Numbered from the stretch's first letter, positions 30,007 to 39,482 are shown. The stretch is 64,000 nt of DNA from Massilia sp. H6 (GCF_024802625.1 NZ_CP103371.1:3224001-3288000), one strand, 5' to 3'. Made by a program: numbers and translations. Notes: a model not told the origin generated them from the sequence alone.

Positions 30007-30543
30007 TCAGAAGCTGAGCGTGCCTTCGATCGAATCGTCCATTGTCTTGCCCAGGACCGCGCCGACCACGATCTTGGCGCCGGCCACGGCATCGCCGTGC
30101 TTGTTGTCCCAATAATAGCCCTGGCGCGGCATCACCCGGATGGCGGTGATGCGCGGGTCGTCTTCGCCTTCGGTGAACCACGTCTTGAGCATGAAATGCC
30201 ACAGCGCCTTGATGCGCGCGCGGTCAAGGACCACCTCGGCATAGCCGTCGAGCTCAAGAAAGCCGGCGTGGGCGCTTTTCTGGAAGGTCAGCTTCACCGC
30301 AGGATTGGCGGCGAGCTCTGCGTTCTTGTGGCTGTCGCTGGCGCTGAGAAACCAGAGCTGGCCGGCGTCGTCGACCTCGCGCACGCTCATCGGGCGCACG
30401 CCCCGGTTTGGGCCAATACCGTCCTGGGTGATGAAGAAACACGATTTCGCCTCGTCCACCATTTCTTTGAGGCGGTCGACGGCGGCGCTGCCGGTCAGGT
30501 CGAGGCGGTTGTTTTCGGTCTGGTTGCGATTGATCGAGTCCAT
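30007..30543 (-). CDS. Pyridoxamine 5'-phosphate oxidase-fold stress protein
   Basis: A 178-residue split-barrel flavin-binding protein of the general stress protein 26 group. Visible features: the MVDEAKSCFFITQDG start of the barrel, GVRPMSVREVDDAGQLWFLS, and a C-terminal basic/aromatic segment. Such proteins bind FMN or F420-like cofactors and often respond to stress; true PdxH activity is unlikely because the family signature is missing. It is cotranscribed with the glycosyltransferase (one-base gap). The 107 bp upstream should hold its promoter; AGGAGGAT lies before the ATG. Confidence 0.85.
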   Translation of the reverse strand: MDSINRNQTENNRLDLTGSAAVDRLKEMVDEAKSCFFITQDGIGPNRGVRPMSVREVDDAGQLWFLSASDSHKNAELAANPAVKLTFQKSAHAGFLELDGYAEVVLDRARIKALWHFMLKTWFTEGEDDPRITAIRVMPRQGYYWDNKHGDAVAGAKIVVGAVLGKTMDDSIEGTLSF

Positions 30544-30650
30544 GGAATCCTCCTGCTGGCCGGGATAGCCGATGCAGCGACTCTACCCGGTCCGGCGCCC
30601 GCAGTATGTGAGCGCGCGAACAGTGCGCGCCGATCGCGCCATCTTGTCGG

Positions 30651-31130
30651 CTACAGGAAGCGGTCGAGGATGATGCGGCTGTGCCTATCGATATGGAACA
30701 TGTCGCGCACCAGGAAGTTGATGCCGTGACTGCTCGACACCAGCAGCGCGGCGTCGCCGACGCGGCGAATGTCTTCGTCCACCTTCAGCACGAACTCGGT
30801 GTCGCCGCGGTCGGTCTTCACAAACCAGGTGCAGGGCGTGGCAAAGCTCGACACTTCCTTGATGTGCAAGATCTCCGGGATGAATTCGCGGCCGTCGATT
30901 TCTTCTTGCACCAGGGTGCGGATGGCCTCCGGCAGCGTGTCCAGGTCGTCGATCCAGGCCGCTTCTTTGCCGCCATCGCGCACCAGCGAGATACCGCGCG
31001 TGGGCGCCTGGATCGGGAAGGCGCGCACCGGAATCACGCCTGTGTGCTCCTCGCCTTCGGCGGTGGTGAGCACCAGCTTGCCGAAGCTGTCGCGCCGCAG
31101 CTGGAAATTCGGTTGAATGATCGTGGTCAT
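30651..31130 (-). CDS. DUF1854 protein associated with cyanophycin genes
   Basis: A 159-residue soluble protein of the DUF1854 family, beginning MTTIIQPNFQLRRDSFGKL. Family members recur next to cyanophycin synthetase and the ABC exporter found here, so database naming calls it cyanophycin metabolism-associated. No catalytic motif is visible, and no membrane or signal sequence. It is 15 bp downstream of the ABC transporter gene in one operon. Function unknown; a partner or regulator of the exporter or of granule formation is possible. Confidence 0.85.
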   Translation of the reverse strand: MTTIIQPNFQLRRDSFGKLVLTTAEGEEHTGVIPVRAFPIQAPTRGISLVRDGGKEAAWIDDLDTLPEAIRTLVQEEIDGREFIPEILHIKEVSSFATPCTWFVKTDRGDTEFVLKVDEDIRRVGDAALLVSSSHGINFLVRDMFHIDRHSRIILDRFL

Positions 31131-31145
31131 ATGGCGTTCCTGGTC

Positions 31146-33437
31146 TTAAGCTTCATCGTCCGGATCCTGGTCGACGTTACGCGCCTGCGCTTCGTAGAGG
31201 CGATGATAAGCGCCTTCGCGCGCCATCAGTTCGTCGTGCTTGCCTTCTTCCACCACCACGCCACGATCGAGCACCACCAGGCGGTCGGCCCGGTGCAGCG
31301 TCGACAGGCGGTGCGCGATGGCGATCGTGGTGCGGCCCTTGACCAGGTTGTCGAGCGCCTTCTGGATCTCTTTTTCGGTTTCCGAGTCCACCGACGATGT
31401 CGCTTCGTCCAGGATCAGGATCGGCGGGTCGATCAGCAGCGCGCGCGCGATCGAGATGCGCTGGCGCTCGCCGCCCGACAGGCCCTGGCCGCGCTCGCCC
31501 ACCATCGAATCGTAGCCCTGCGGCAGGCGCAGAATGAATTCGTGGGCATGCGCCGCGCGCGCCGAGGCCATGATTTCCTCGCGCGAGGCGCCCGGCTTGC
31601 CATAGGCGATATTCTCGGCGATGGTGCCGAAGAACAGGAAAGGCTCCTGCAGCACCAGGCCGATGTGGCGCCGGTAGTCGCTCACCGCAAAGCTGCGGAT
31701 GTCGACGCCATCGAGCAGGATCGCGCCTTCGCCCACGTCGTAGAAGCGGCAGATCAGGTTCACCAGCGTGCTCTTGCCCGACCCCGAATGCCCGACCAGG
31801 CCGACCATCTCGCCAGCCTTGATCTTGAGCGAGATGCCGCGGTTGACGGCCCGGTTACCGTAGCGAAAACCAACTTCGCGCAGCTCGATGTTGCCCGCCA
31901 CTTTCGCCACCGTGACCGGGTTGACCGGGTCGGGTACGCTCGAGACGTGGTCGAGGATGTCGAAGATGCGCTTGGCCGCCGATGCCGATTTCTGGGTCAC
32001 CGAGACGATGCGGCTCATCGAATCGAGCTTGACGTAGAACCGCCCGCTGTAGGCGATGAAGGCGGTCAGTGTGCCAACCGTGATATCGCCCTGCGATACC
32101 TGCCAGATGCCGAAGATCCAGATCACCAGCAGACCCAGTTCGGTCAGCAGCGAGACGGTCGGCGAGAACAGCGACCAGACCTTGTTCAACTTGTCGTTGA
32201 CCACCAGGTTATGGCGGTTGGCTTCGCGAAAACGCGTCGCCTCGCGCTTTTCCTGGGCAAAGGCCTTGACCACGCGGATGCCCGGAATGGTATCGGCCAG
32301 CACGTTGGTGACTTCGCCCCAGACCCGGTCGATCTTCTCGAAGCCGGTGCGCAGCCGGTCGCGCACCACGTGAATCATCCAGGCGATGAAAGGCAGCGGC
32401 ACCAGGGTGACCAGCGCCAGCCAGGGGTCCATGCTGAACAGGATCACCCCGGTCATGATGATCAGGAGGACGTCCGACAAAAAGTCCAGCAGGTGCAGCG
32501 ACAAAAACACGCTGATCCGGTCGGAACCGCTGCCGATGCGCGACATCAGGTCGCCCGTGCGCTTGCCGCCGAAAAATTCGAGCGACAGGCGCAGCAGGTG
32601 TTCATAAGTGGTCGAGCGCAGGTCGGCGCTGATGCGCTCGGACGCCAGCGCCAGCACATAGGTCTTGCCCCAGCCGAGCGCCCAGGCCAGCACCGAGGCG
32701 CCGAACAATCCCGCCATATACAGGTAGACCAGGGTCACGTCGATCGACTGGCCATTCTGGTAGGGAATCAGGACGTTGTCCATTAGCGGCTTGGTCAGGT
32801 AAGGCGGAATCATGTGCGCCGCCGTCGAGCCGAGCATCAGCAGGAAGCCGATCAGCAGCTGGCCCTTGTAGGGCCGGGCGAAGCGCCACAGGCGGAACAA
32901 GGTCCAGGTCGAGGGCGGGGTGTGCAGCACCTTGGCGCACACCGCGCACTCGGCGTCGTCGGCCTCGAGCGGCGCCTTGCAGCTCGGGCAGGCATGCTGG
33001 TCCGGCGCCGAGACCGGCACGCCAGACAGGTGGCCGGCCAGCTGGTCGGCAAACGCATCGGCCACGCGCATCGCATGCAGGTTCTGTCCCAGCGTGAAAC
33101 GCCAGGCCGCCAGCAAGCCCTCGGCATCGACCAGCTCGAGGTGGCCGACTCCGGCATGGTCGTGGTGACGCAGCTGCAGCCCCGCACGCCAGGCCCAGTC
33201 GCGCCAGCTGGTTTCGCCCGGCGCGCGCGCCAGCAAGCGGCGGTTGGTCACCACTACCAGGCCTTTCGTGAAACGTAATTTCGCGTCGAGGTCAACCTCG
33301 ACGCTGTTCAAAACGTTTTCCCCTGGTGCAAGCTGTTTCGCAACGTCATTCTGCCAATGTTCTGGCAACACGCTGGCAGCCGTCGCTGTAGCGGACACCG
33401 CCGCGGACGACGGCATACCAAGTTGTTGAGTTGTCAT
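31146..33437 (-). CDS. ABC exporter with N-terminal PH-like and zinc-ribbon region
   Basis: A 763-residue half-transporter with fused membrane and ATPase domains. The N-terminal part (about 25-145) resembles a PH/YdbT-like beta domain (VVVTNRRLLAR) followed by a zinc ribbon with Cys150/153 and Cys164/167. Six membrane helices (about 190-470) and the ATPase follow, with Walker A GHSGSGKST, signature LSGGERQR and Walker B ILILDEATSS. Exporters of this exact design accompany cphA genes. The substrate is unknown. Start 33437 faces the divergent cphA2-like gene across 302 bp. Confidence 0.9.
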   Translation of the reverse strand: MTTQQLGMPSSAAVSATATAASVLPEHWQNDVAKQLAPGENVLNSVEVDLDAKLRFTKGLVVVTNRRLLARAPGETSWRDWAWRAGLQLRHHDHAGVGHLELVDAEGLLAAWRFTLGQNLHAMRVADAFADQLAGHLSGVPVSAPDQHACPSCKAPLEADDAECAVCAKVLHTPPSTWTLFRLWRFARPYKGQLLIGFLLMLGSTAAHMIPPYLTKPLMDNVLIPYQNGQSIDVTLVYLYMAGLFGASVLAWALGWGKTYVLALASERISADLRSTTYEHLLRLSLEFFGGKRTGDLMSRIGSGSDRISVFLSLHLLDFLSDVLLIIMTGVILFSMDPWLALVTLVPLPFIAWMIHVVRDRLRTGFEKIDRVWGEVTNVLADTIPGIRVVKAFAQEKREATRFREANRHNLVVNDKLNKVWSLFSPTVSLLTELGLLVIWIFGIWQVSQGDITVGTLTAFIAYSGRFYVKLDSMSRIVSVTQKSASAAKRIFDILDHVSSVPDPVNPVTVAKVAGNIELREVGFRYGNRAVNRGISLKIKAGEMVGLVGHSGSGKSTLVNLICRFYDVGEGAILLDGVDIRSFAVSDYRRHIGLVLQEPFLFFGTIAENIAYGKPGASREEIMASARAAHAHEFILRLPQGYDSMVGERGQGLSGGERQRISIARALLIDPPILILDEATSSVDSETEKEIQKALDNLVKGRTTIAIAHRLSTLHRADRLVVLDRGVVVEEGKHDELMAREGAYHRLYEAQARNVDQDPDDEA

Positions 33438-33739
33438 GTAGTGCGCCCGGCATGGGGCAGTGGATTCTGGGGGATGTGCAGCACGACCGGCCCGGCAACG
33501 TTCCAGGCTGTCGACATGTCCGCGTACCGCTTAAACGGACATAACGTTTCTGCGCTTCCTTTGGATGACACAGTGGAACAAACTGGCAGAAAGAGTTGCG
33601 GCACGGTAAGCTTCGGGCCGGCAGTATACATGATGTGCGCTACGTAATACCGGCTTTCGGTACTGTAGCGAGAGGCAGGCAAACCCAGGTAAAGGCGCGC
33701 GGCGTGCGAGCAGTTGCGGCCAGTAAAAGACATTTTTTC
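33438..33739. promoter_or_regulatory. Divergent control region of cyanophycin locus
   Basis: 302 bp between the ABC exporter (minus) and the cphA2-like gene (plus). It contains the inverted repeat ATGTCCG (33516-33522) - N13 - CGGACAT (33536-33542), a candidate operator serving both directions. I see no clear -10/-35 pair and no gene. Confidence 0.45.
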
Positions 33740-35917
33740 ATGAATAAGAAGAACGACATCAAGTTCCTCCGTGTGAACCACTTGCGCGGCCCGAACATCT
33801 GGACCTATCGGCCAGTCATCGAAGCCTGGCTCGATATCGGTGAACTCGAAGAGTATCCCTCGCATACCCTACCCGGCTTTACCGACCGCCTGCTGGCATG
33901 GCTGCCGGGCCTGGCGGCCCACCATTGCGGCCTTGGCTACCACGGCGGCTTCGTCGAGCGCCTGCGCGAAGGAACCTGGGCCGGCCATATCCTCGAGCAC
34001 GTGGTGCTGGAACTGCAGAACCGGGCCGGCATGCAGACCGGCTTTGGCAAGACCCGCTCGACCGGCGAGCATGGCGTCTACAAGATGGCCTTCCGTACCC
34101 GCGACCCGGTGGTCGGCCGCGCCGCGCTCGACGCCGGCCACGCCCTGCTCATGGCGGCCATCAACGACACCCCCTTCGACATGCCAGCCACGGTCGCGCA
34201 TCTGACCGGATTGGTCGACCGTTACTGCCTCGGCCCGTCGACCGCGCACATCGTCGATGGCGCCACTGAGCGCGGCATTCCGTCGCTGCGCCTGACCGAT
34301 GGCAACCTGGTTCAACTCGGCCACGGCGCCGCCCAGCGCCGCATCTGGACCGCCGAAACCGACCGCACCAGCGCCATTGGCGAAGGCATCGCCAGCGACA
34401 AGGACCTGACCAAGACCCTGCTGTCCTCGTGCGGCGTGCCGGTGCCCGAAGGCGCTCTGGTTCGCAGCGCCGAACAGGCCTGGGAACAAGCCCAGGATAT
34501 CGGCCTGCCGGTCGTGCTCAAACCGGTCGACGGCAACCACGGGCGCGGCGTGACGCTCAACCTGGCGAGCCAGGCCGACGTCGCCGCCGCCTATGCAATC
34601 GCCGCCGAGGCCGGCGGCAGCCGCGCCGTGCTGGTCGAGCGCTTCATTCCGGGCAACGAACACCGCCTCCTGGTGGTCGGGCGCACGGTGGTCGCCGCCG
34701 CGCGCGGCGAGTCGCTGTGGGTCACCGGCGACGGCGAATCGAACGTCATCGCGCTGTGCGACAGCCAGATCAATACCGACCCGCGCCGCGGCGACAGCGA
34801 AGAGCACCCGCTAGGGCGCGTCACGCCGCACGACGACGAAATCATGCTGGACCTGAAGCGCCAGGGTTTGAGCCCGCAGTCGGTGCCGCTGGCCGGACAA
34901 AAGGTGCTGATCCAGGTAAACGGTAACGTCGCCGACGACGTCACCGACCAGATGCACCCGTCGGTGGCGCAGGCCGCAGCACTGGCCGCCCGCATCGTCG
35001 GCCTGGACATCGCCGGCATCGACCTGGTAACGAGCGATATCAGCCGCCCGCTGGCCGACACCCGCGGCGCGATCATCGAAGTCAATTCCAGCCCGGGATT
35101 GCTGGCCCACATCAAGCCGGCCAGCGGCCAGCCGCGCAATGTCGGCCAGGCCATCGTCGACCACCTGTTCGCTGAGCAAGAGACCGGCCGTATTCCGGTG
35201 GTCGGCGTCACCGGCACGCTCGGCGCCAGCCTGATCGCACGCCTGGTTGGCTCCCTGGTGCACATCAGCGGCAAGCACGTGGGCGTGGCCAATGGCGAAG
35301 GCCTGTACCTCGACGCGCGCCGGGTCAGCGCGAACGACGCGACCGGCTTCGATGCCGGCCAGCGCATCCTGATCAACCGCACCGTGCAGACCGCGGTGTT
35401 CGAGTCGAACGCGCGCTCGATCCTGCTCGAAGGCCTGCCCTACGACCGCTGCACGGTAGGCATCGTCACCGACATGGAAGGCCTGTCCGGCCTGGCCGAA
35501 TTCCATATCCGCGACCAGGACGCGCTGGCGAACGTCATTCGCAGCCAGGTCGATGTCATCCTGCCGCAGGGTACGGCGGTGCTCAACGCCGCAATCGACG
35601 AGGTGGCGGCGCTGGCTGGCCTGTCCGACGGCCGCGTGATTTTCTACGCGCTCGACGAAAACAACGCGGTCGTGGCCAACCACCGCGCCGAGGGCGAGCG
35701 CGTGGTATTTGTGCGCGATAACAGCATCGTGCTTGCCGAAGGCTTCGACGAAGAAACGGTGCTGCTCGAGCTGTCGAAGATTCCGCCGGCCACGGTCAAG
35801 CATCCGGAGAGCGTGCTGGCGGCAGTCGCGGCGGCATGGGCGCTGGGCGTGGCGCCCGACCTGATCTGCGGCGGCCTGCGCTCGTTCGACCCGACCCCAA
35901 AAAAGACGCATCACTAA
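33740..35917 (+). CDS. cphA2: CphA2-like cyanophycin synthetase with degenerate Mur site
   Basis: A 725-residue cyanophycin synthetase homologue. The N-terminal domain and ATP-grasp domain (about 215-480, VVLKPVDGNHGRGVTLN and IIEVNSSPG) are intact. The Mur-ligase-like part has lost its P-loop: GVTGTLGASL (489-498) stands where CphA has GTNGKTTT. It also ends about 130 residues earlier than CphA, losing the C-terminal Mur domain. One ATP site therefore remains, as in CphA2-type enzymes that polymerise beta-aspartyl-arginine dipeptides. Whether this one is active, or instead helps CphA, is open. Start 33740; 48 bp before cphA. Confidence 0.88.
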   Translation: MNKKNDIKFLRVNHLRGPNIWTYRPVIEAWLDIGELEEYPSHTLPGFTDRLLAWLPGLAAHHCGLGYHGGFVERLREGTWAGHILEHVVLELQNRAGMQTGFGKTRSTGEHGVYKMAFRTRDPVVGRAALDAGHALLMAAINDTPFDMPATVAHLTGLVDRYCLGPSTAHIVDGATERGIPSLRLTDGNLVQLGHGAAQRRIWTAETDRTSAIGEGIASDKDLTKTLLSSCGVPVPEGALVRSAEQAWEQAQDIGLPVVLKPVDGNHGRGVTLNLASQADVAAAYAIAAEAGGSRAVLVERFIPGNEHRLLVVGRTVVAAARGESLWVTGDGESNVIALCDSQINTDPRRGDSEEHPLGRVTPHDDEIMLDLKRQGLSPQSVPLAGQKVLIQVNGNVADDVTDQMHPSVAQAAALAARIVGLDIAGIDLVTSDISRPLADTRGAIIEVNSSPGLLAHIKPASGQPRNVGQAIVDHLFAEQETGRIPVVGVTGTLGASLIARLVGSLVHISGKHVGVANGEGLYLDARRVSANDATGFDAGQRILINRTVQTAVFESNARSILLEGLPYDRCTVGIVTDMEGLSGLAEFHIRDQDALANVIRSQVDVILPQGTAVLNAAIDEVAALAGLSDGRVIFYALDENNAVVANHRAEGERVVFVRDNSIVLAEGFDEETVLLELSKIPPATVKHPESVLAAVAAAWALGVAPDLICGGLRSFDPTPKKTHH

Positions 35918-35965
35918 TACAAGCATGGCGCGGCCGCGTGCCGCGCCCAAAAGGATTGACGGTTT

Positions 35966-38536
35966 ATGGAAGTATCTCGCGTACGGGCCCTGCGTGGTCC
36001 CAACCTCTGGAGCCACCACACCTCGGTGGAGGCGATCGTCGCCTGCACCCCAGAAGAAGAATCGGTCGGCACCCTGCCCGGCTTTGAAGCGCGCCTGCAC
36101 ACGCGCTTTCCGCAATTGGGCCACCTGCAGCCGACCGGCCATGACGACACCGTGTCGATGGCCCAAGTGCTCGAGCGGGTCACTCTGGTGCTGCAAGAAG
36201 AAGCCGGCTGCCCGGTCACCTTCAGCCGCACGACCGCGACGCTGGAAACCGGCATCTACCAGGTGGTGGTCGAGTACAGCGAAGAAGCCGTCGGCCGCCT
36301 GGCCATCGAGATGGCGCAGCAGTTGTGCCTTGCAGCCCGCAACGATACGGCTTTCGACATCGACGCCGCGCTGGCGCGCCTGCGCGAGGTCGACGAAGAC
36401 GTGCGCCTGGGTCCATCCACCGGCGCGATCGTACAGGCCGCCATTGCCCGCAATATTCCGTTTCGCCGCCTGACCCGGGGCAGCCTGGTCATGTTCGGCT
36501 GGGGCAGTCGCCAGCGCCGCATCCAGGCCGCCGAGATCGACGCTACCGGCGCCATCGCCGAGACCATTGCCCAGGACAAGGAGCTGACCAAGAAGCTGCT
36601 AGATGCCGCCGGCGTGCCGGTGCCGCAGGGCCGCAGCGTGAGCGACCCCGACGATGCCTGGCTTGCCGCCCAGGAGATTGGCCTGCCGGTCGTGATCAAG
36701 CCGAAGGACGGCAACCAGGGCAAGGGTGTGACCGTCAACGTCACCACCCGCGAGCAATTAACCGCGGGCTTTCACACCGCCGCCGAGTTCCGCGACGATA
36801 TCCTGGTCGAGCGCTACCTGCCCGGCCACGACTACCGCTTGCTGGTGATCGGCGACAAGCTGGTGGCCGCCGCCCGGCGCGATCCGCCCTTCGTGGTCGG
36901 CGACGGCGTGCATACCGTGCGCGAACTGGTCGACGAGGTCAATCGCGACCCGCGCCGCGGCGAAGGCCACTCCACTTCGCTGACCAAGATCCGCTTCGAC
37001 GACATCGCCCTGGCAACGCTGGCCGCCAGCGGCATGCATGCCGACTCGACACCGGCACAGGGCCAGCGCGTGGTGCTGCGCAATAACGCCAACCTGTCCA
37101 CCGGCGGCACCGCCACCGACGTCACCGACGACGTGCATCCCGAAGTAGCCGAGCGCTGCATCGCTGCCGCCCATATGGTCGGCCTGGACATCTGCGGGGT
37201 CGACCTGGTGTGCGACAGTGTCTTGAAACCCATCGAAGAACAGAACGGCGGCATCGTCGAAGTCAATGCCGCGCCAGGCCTGCGCATGCACCTGTCGCCC
37301 TCATTCGGCAAGAGCCGTCCGATCGGCGAAGCGATCGTCTCGACCCTGTTCGAAGACGGCGACGACGGCCGCATTCCAGTGGTGGCCGTGACCGGCACCA
37401 ACGGCAAGACCACCACGGTGCGCCTGATCGCCCACCTGCTTACCGCATCGGGCCTGCGCACCGGCATGACCAATACCGACGGTGTCTACATCGAAGGCCG
37501 CCGCATCGACAGCGGCGACTGCTCGGGCCCGCGCAGCGCGCGCAACGTGCTGCTGCATCCGGATGTCGACGCCGCTGTATTCGAGACCGCACGCGGCGGC
37601 CTGCTGCGCGAAGGCCTGGCTTTCGACCGTTGCCAGGTGGCGGTGGTCACCAATATCGGCGCCGGCGACCACCTGGGACTGAACTACATCACCACCCTCG
37701 AAGACCTGGCGGTGCTCAAGCGCGTGATCGTCCAGAACGTGGCGGTGGGCGGCATGGCCGTGCTCAACGCCGCCGATCCGGTGGTAGCGGCAATGGCCGA
37801 GAAGACCCACGGCGACGTGACCTTCTTCGCGCTCGACGCCGGCCACCCTTTGATGCTGATGCACCGCGCCCTGGGCCGGCGCGTCGTGTTCGTCGAAGAC
37901 GGCCAGCTGGTGGCGGCGCAGGGCAAGCTCGAGCACCGCGTGCCGCTGGCCGAGGTGCCGATCACCCGCGGCGGGGCGGTCGGCTTCCAGGTCGAGAATG
38001 TGCTGGCCTCGGTAGGCGCCGCCTGGGCGGTGGGCATCGACTGGGACGCCATCCGGGTCGGCCTGCGCACGTTTGTCGGCGAGAGCGACAACGCGCCCGG
38101 ACGCTTTAACGTGTTCGACTACCGCGGCGCCACCATCATCGCCGACTACGGCCACAATCCGGACGCGATTGCCGCATTGGTCAACGCGGTCGAGGCGATG
38201 CCGGCGAAACGCCGCTCGGTGGTGATCAGCGGCGCTGGCGACCGCCGCGACCAGGACATCAGCCAGCAGACCGAAATCCTTGGCCGCGCGTTTGACGACG
38301 TGCTGCTCTACCAGGACCAGTGCCAGCGTGGCCGCCCCGACGGCGAAGTGGTCGCGCTCTTGCGCCGGGGCCTGGATGGCGCCACCCGTACCAGCCATGT
38401 CGAGGAAATCAACGGCGAGTTCGTCGCCATCGACCGGGCCATGGCGCGCCTCGATGCGGGCGACCTGTGCCTGATCCTGATCGACCAGGTGGACGAAGCG
38501 CTGGCGCATATCACACGCCGCGTCGCAGAAAGATGA
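35966..38536 (+). CDS. cphA: Cyanophycin synthetase
   Basis: An 856-residue CphA that builds the nitrogen-storage polymer multi-L-arginyl-poly-L-aspartate from Asp, Arg and ATP. The ATP-grasp domain includes VVIKPKDGNQGKGVTVN and IVEVNAAPG; the Mur-ligase-like domain has an intact P-loop GTNGKTTT (477-484), DHLGLN, and a C-terminal segment with YGHNPDAI. Length matches known enzymes (about 870). AAGGA precedes the ATG. It is the second gene of cphA2-like - cphA - maoC-like. No cyanophycinase gene (cphB) lies in the window. Confidence 0.96.
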   Translation: MEVSRVRALRGPNLWSHHTSVEAIVACTPEEESVGTLPGFEARLHTRFPQLGHLQPTGHDDTVSMAQVLERVTLVLQEEAGCPVTFSRTTATLETGIYQVVVEYSEEAVGRLAIEMAQQLCLAARNDTAFDIDAALARLREVDEDVRLGPSTGAIVQAAIARNIPFRRLTRGSLVMFGWGSRQRRIQAAEIDATGAIAETIAQDKELTKKLLDAAGVPVPQGRSVSDPDDAWLAAQEIGLPVVIKPKDGNQGKGVTVNVTTREQLTAGFHTAAEFRDDILVERYLPGHDYRLLVIGDKLVAAARRDPPFVVGDGVHTVRELVDEVNRDPRRGEGHSTSLTKIRFDDIALATLAASGMHADSTPAQGQRVVLRNNANLSTGGTATDVTDDVHPEVAERCIAAAHMVGLDICGVDLVCDSVLKPIEEQNGGIVEVNAAPGLRMHLSPSFGKSRPIGEAIVSTLFEDGDDGRIPVVAVTGTNGKTTTVRLIAHLLTASGLRTGMTNTDGVYIEGRRIDSGDCSGPRSARNVLLHPDVDAAVFETARGGLLREGLAFDRCQVAVVTNIGAGDHLGLNYITTLEDLAVLKRVIVQNVAVGGMAVLNAADPVVAAMAEKTHGDVTFFALDAGHPLMLMHRALGRRVVFVEDGQLVAAQGKLEHRVPLAEVPITRGGAVGFQVENVLASVGAAWAVGIDWDAIRVGLRTFVGESDNAPGRFNVFDYRGATIIADYGHNPDAIAALVNAVEAMPAKRRSVVISGAGDRRDQDISQQTEILGRAFDDVLLYQDQCQRGRPDGEVVALLRRGLDGATRTSHVEEINGEFVAIDRAMARLDAGDLCLILIDQVDEALAHITRRVAER

Positions 38537-39390
38537 GACCTTCGGTCACGCCGGCTTTGCCAGCAATGAACCTGCCTTTCCTGCTGCGCGCGCTGCTGAA
38601 GTTTCCAAAGCAGCGTGCGCAGCAAGATAGCCAGGAGGCGATGCCGGACCTGGTCACCGAATACCGGCTCGATGGGCTGCCGCTCGACGACATTGCCCGT
38701 TACCGCGCCGCCTTCGGTTTCGCGCAAGGGCATGTGCCCGTCACCTGGTGGTATCTGCTCGCGCAGCGTGCGCACCTGGCCACCATGCTGGAGCCGCGCT
38801 TTCCGTTCAAGATCGTCGGCGTGGTCCACATGGACAACGCGCTGAGCGAACATGGCCGCGCCGAACCCGGCCAGGCCATCATCGTGAAGACCGTGCTGCG
38901 CCTGCTGCCGCCCTCGAGCAGCGGCGCCCTGCGCTGCACGCTGGAGACCACCGGCAGCGCCGGCGGCGCCCCTGTCTTCAACTGCACCAGCACCTACCTG
39001 ATCCGGCGCGGCGCGCGCTCCGGCGCAAAGCCGGCGCACGACGCTGCGGCATCATCCGGCGAGATCGTCGCGCAATGGACCCTCGACGCCGCGGCCGGCC
39101 GCCGCTACGCGCGCCTGTCCGGCGACTGGAACCCGATCCACCTGACCGGCTGGAGCGCCCGCCTGATGGGCATGCGCACCCCGATCATCCACGGCATGCA
39201 CACGCTGGCTGCCAGCTGCGCCGCGCTGGAACAGCATTCCGGCCGCCACGCGACGTCCATCAGCTGCCGCTTCCGCGCGCCGATCGCGCTGGGCAGCAGC
39301 GTGAGCTTGCGCGCGCAGATGGAAGCGGGCGCATTCGTGGTGGAGGCCGGGGGCCAGCCGGCGGTGACGGGGAATTGCGCGCTGGCGTGA
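38533..39390 (+). CDS. MaoC-type acyl dehydratase (double hot-dog)
   Basis: A 285-residue protein of the MaoC/hydratase-2 family. The catalytic segment SGDWNPIHLTGWSARLMG (196-213) holds Asp198 and His203, with FHG-like IIHGM after it; the N-terminal half lacks these residues, as usual for the double hot-dog form. It probably hydrates or dehydrates (R)-3-hydroxyacyl-CoA. Its start shares ATGA with the cphA stop, so translation is coupled to cyanophycin synthesis, an unexpected pairing. Alternative start at 38566. No obvious terminator follows. Confidence 0.85.
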   Translation: MRPSVTPALPAMNLPFLLRALLKFPKQRAQQDSQEAMPDLVTEYRLDGLPLDDIARYRAAFGFAQGHVPVTWWYLLAQRAHLATMLEPRFPFKIVGVVHMDNALSEHGRAEPGQAIIVKTVLRLLPPSSSGALRCTLETTGSAGGAPVFNCTSTYLIRRGARSGAKPAHDAAASSGEIVAQWTLDAAAGRRYARLSGDWNPIHLTGWSARLMGMRTPIIHGMHTLAASCAALEQHSGRHATSISCRFRAPIALGSSVSLRAQMEAGAFVVEAGGQPAVTGNCALA

Positions 39391-39482
39391 TGCCGGCGCT
39401 GTAGGTGCGGGGAATGGCAGATGGCGCGCTCGCGTCCACATACTTGATCTAATGCCCAAACATCGTTGACGACAGCCAAGTT

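Noticed and set aside
30681..32786. 701-codon plus-strand ORF opposite the ABC exporter
   Set aside because: Spans the DUF1854 and ABC genes in antisense; no ribosome site and no family features.
33584..33599. Possible sigma-54 promoter (TGGCAG...TTGCGG) before the cphA2-like gene
   Set aside because: The GG and GC elements are 11 bp apart; sigma-54 promoters require 10.
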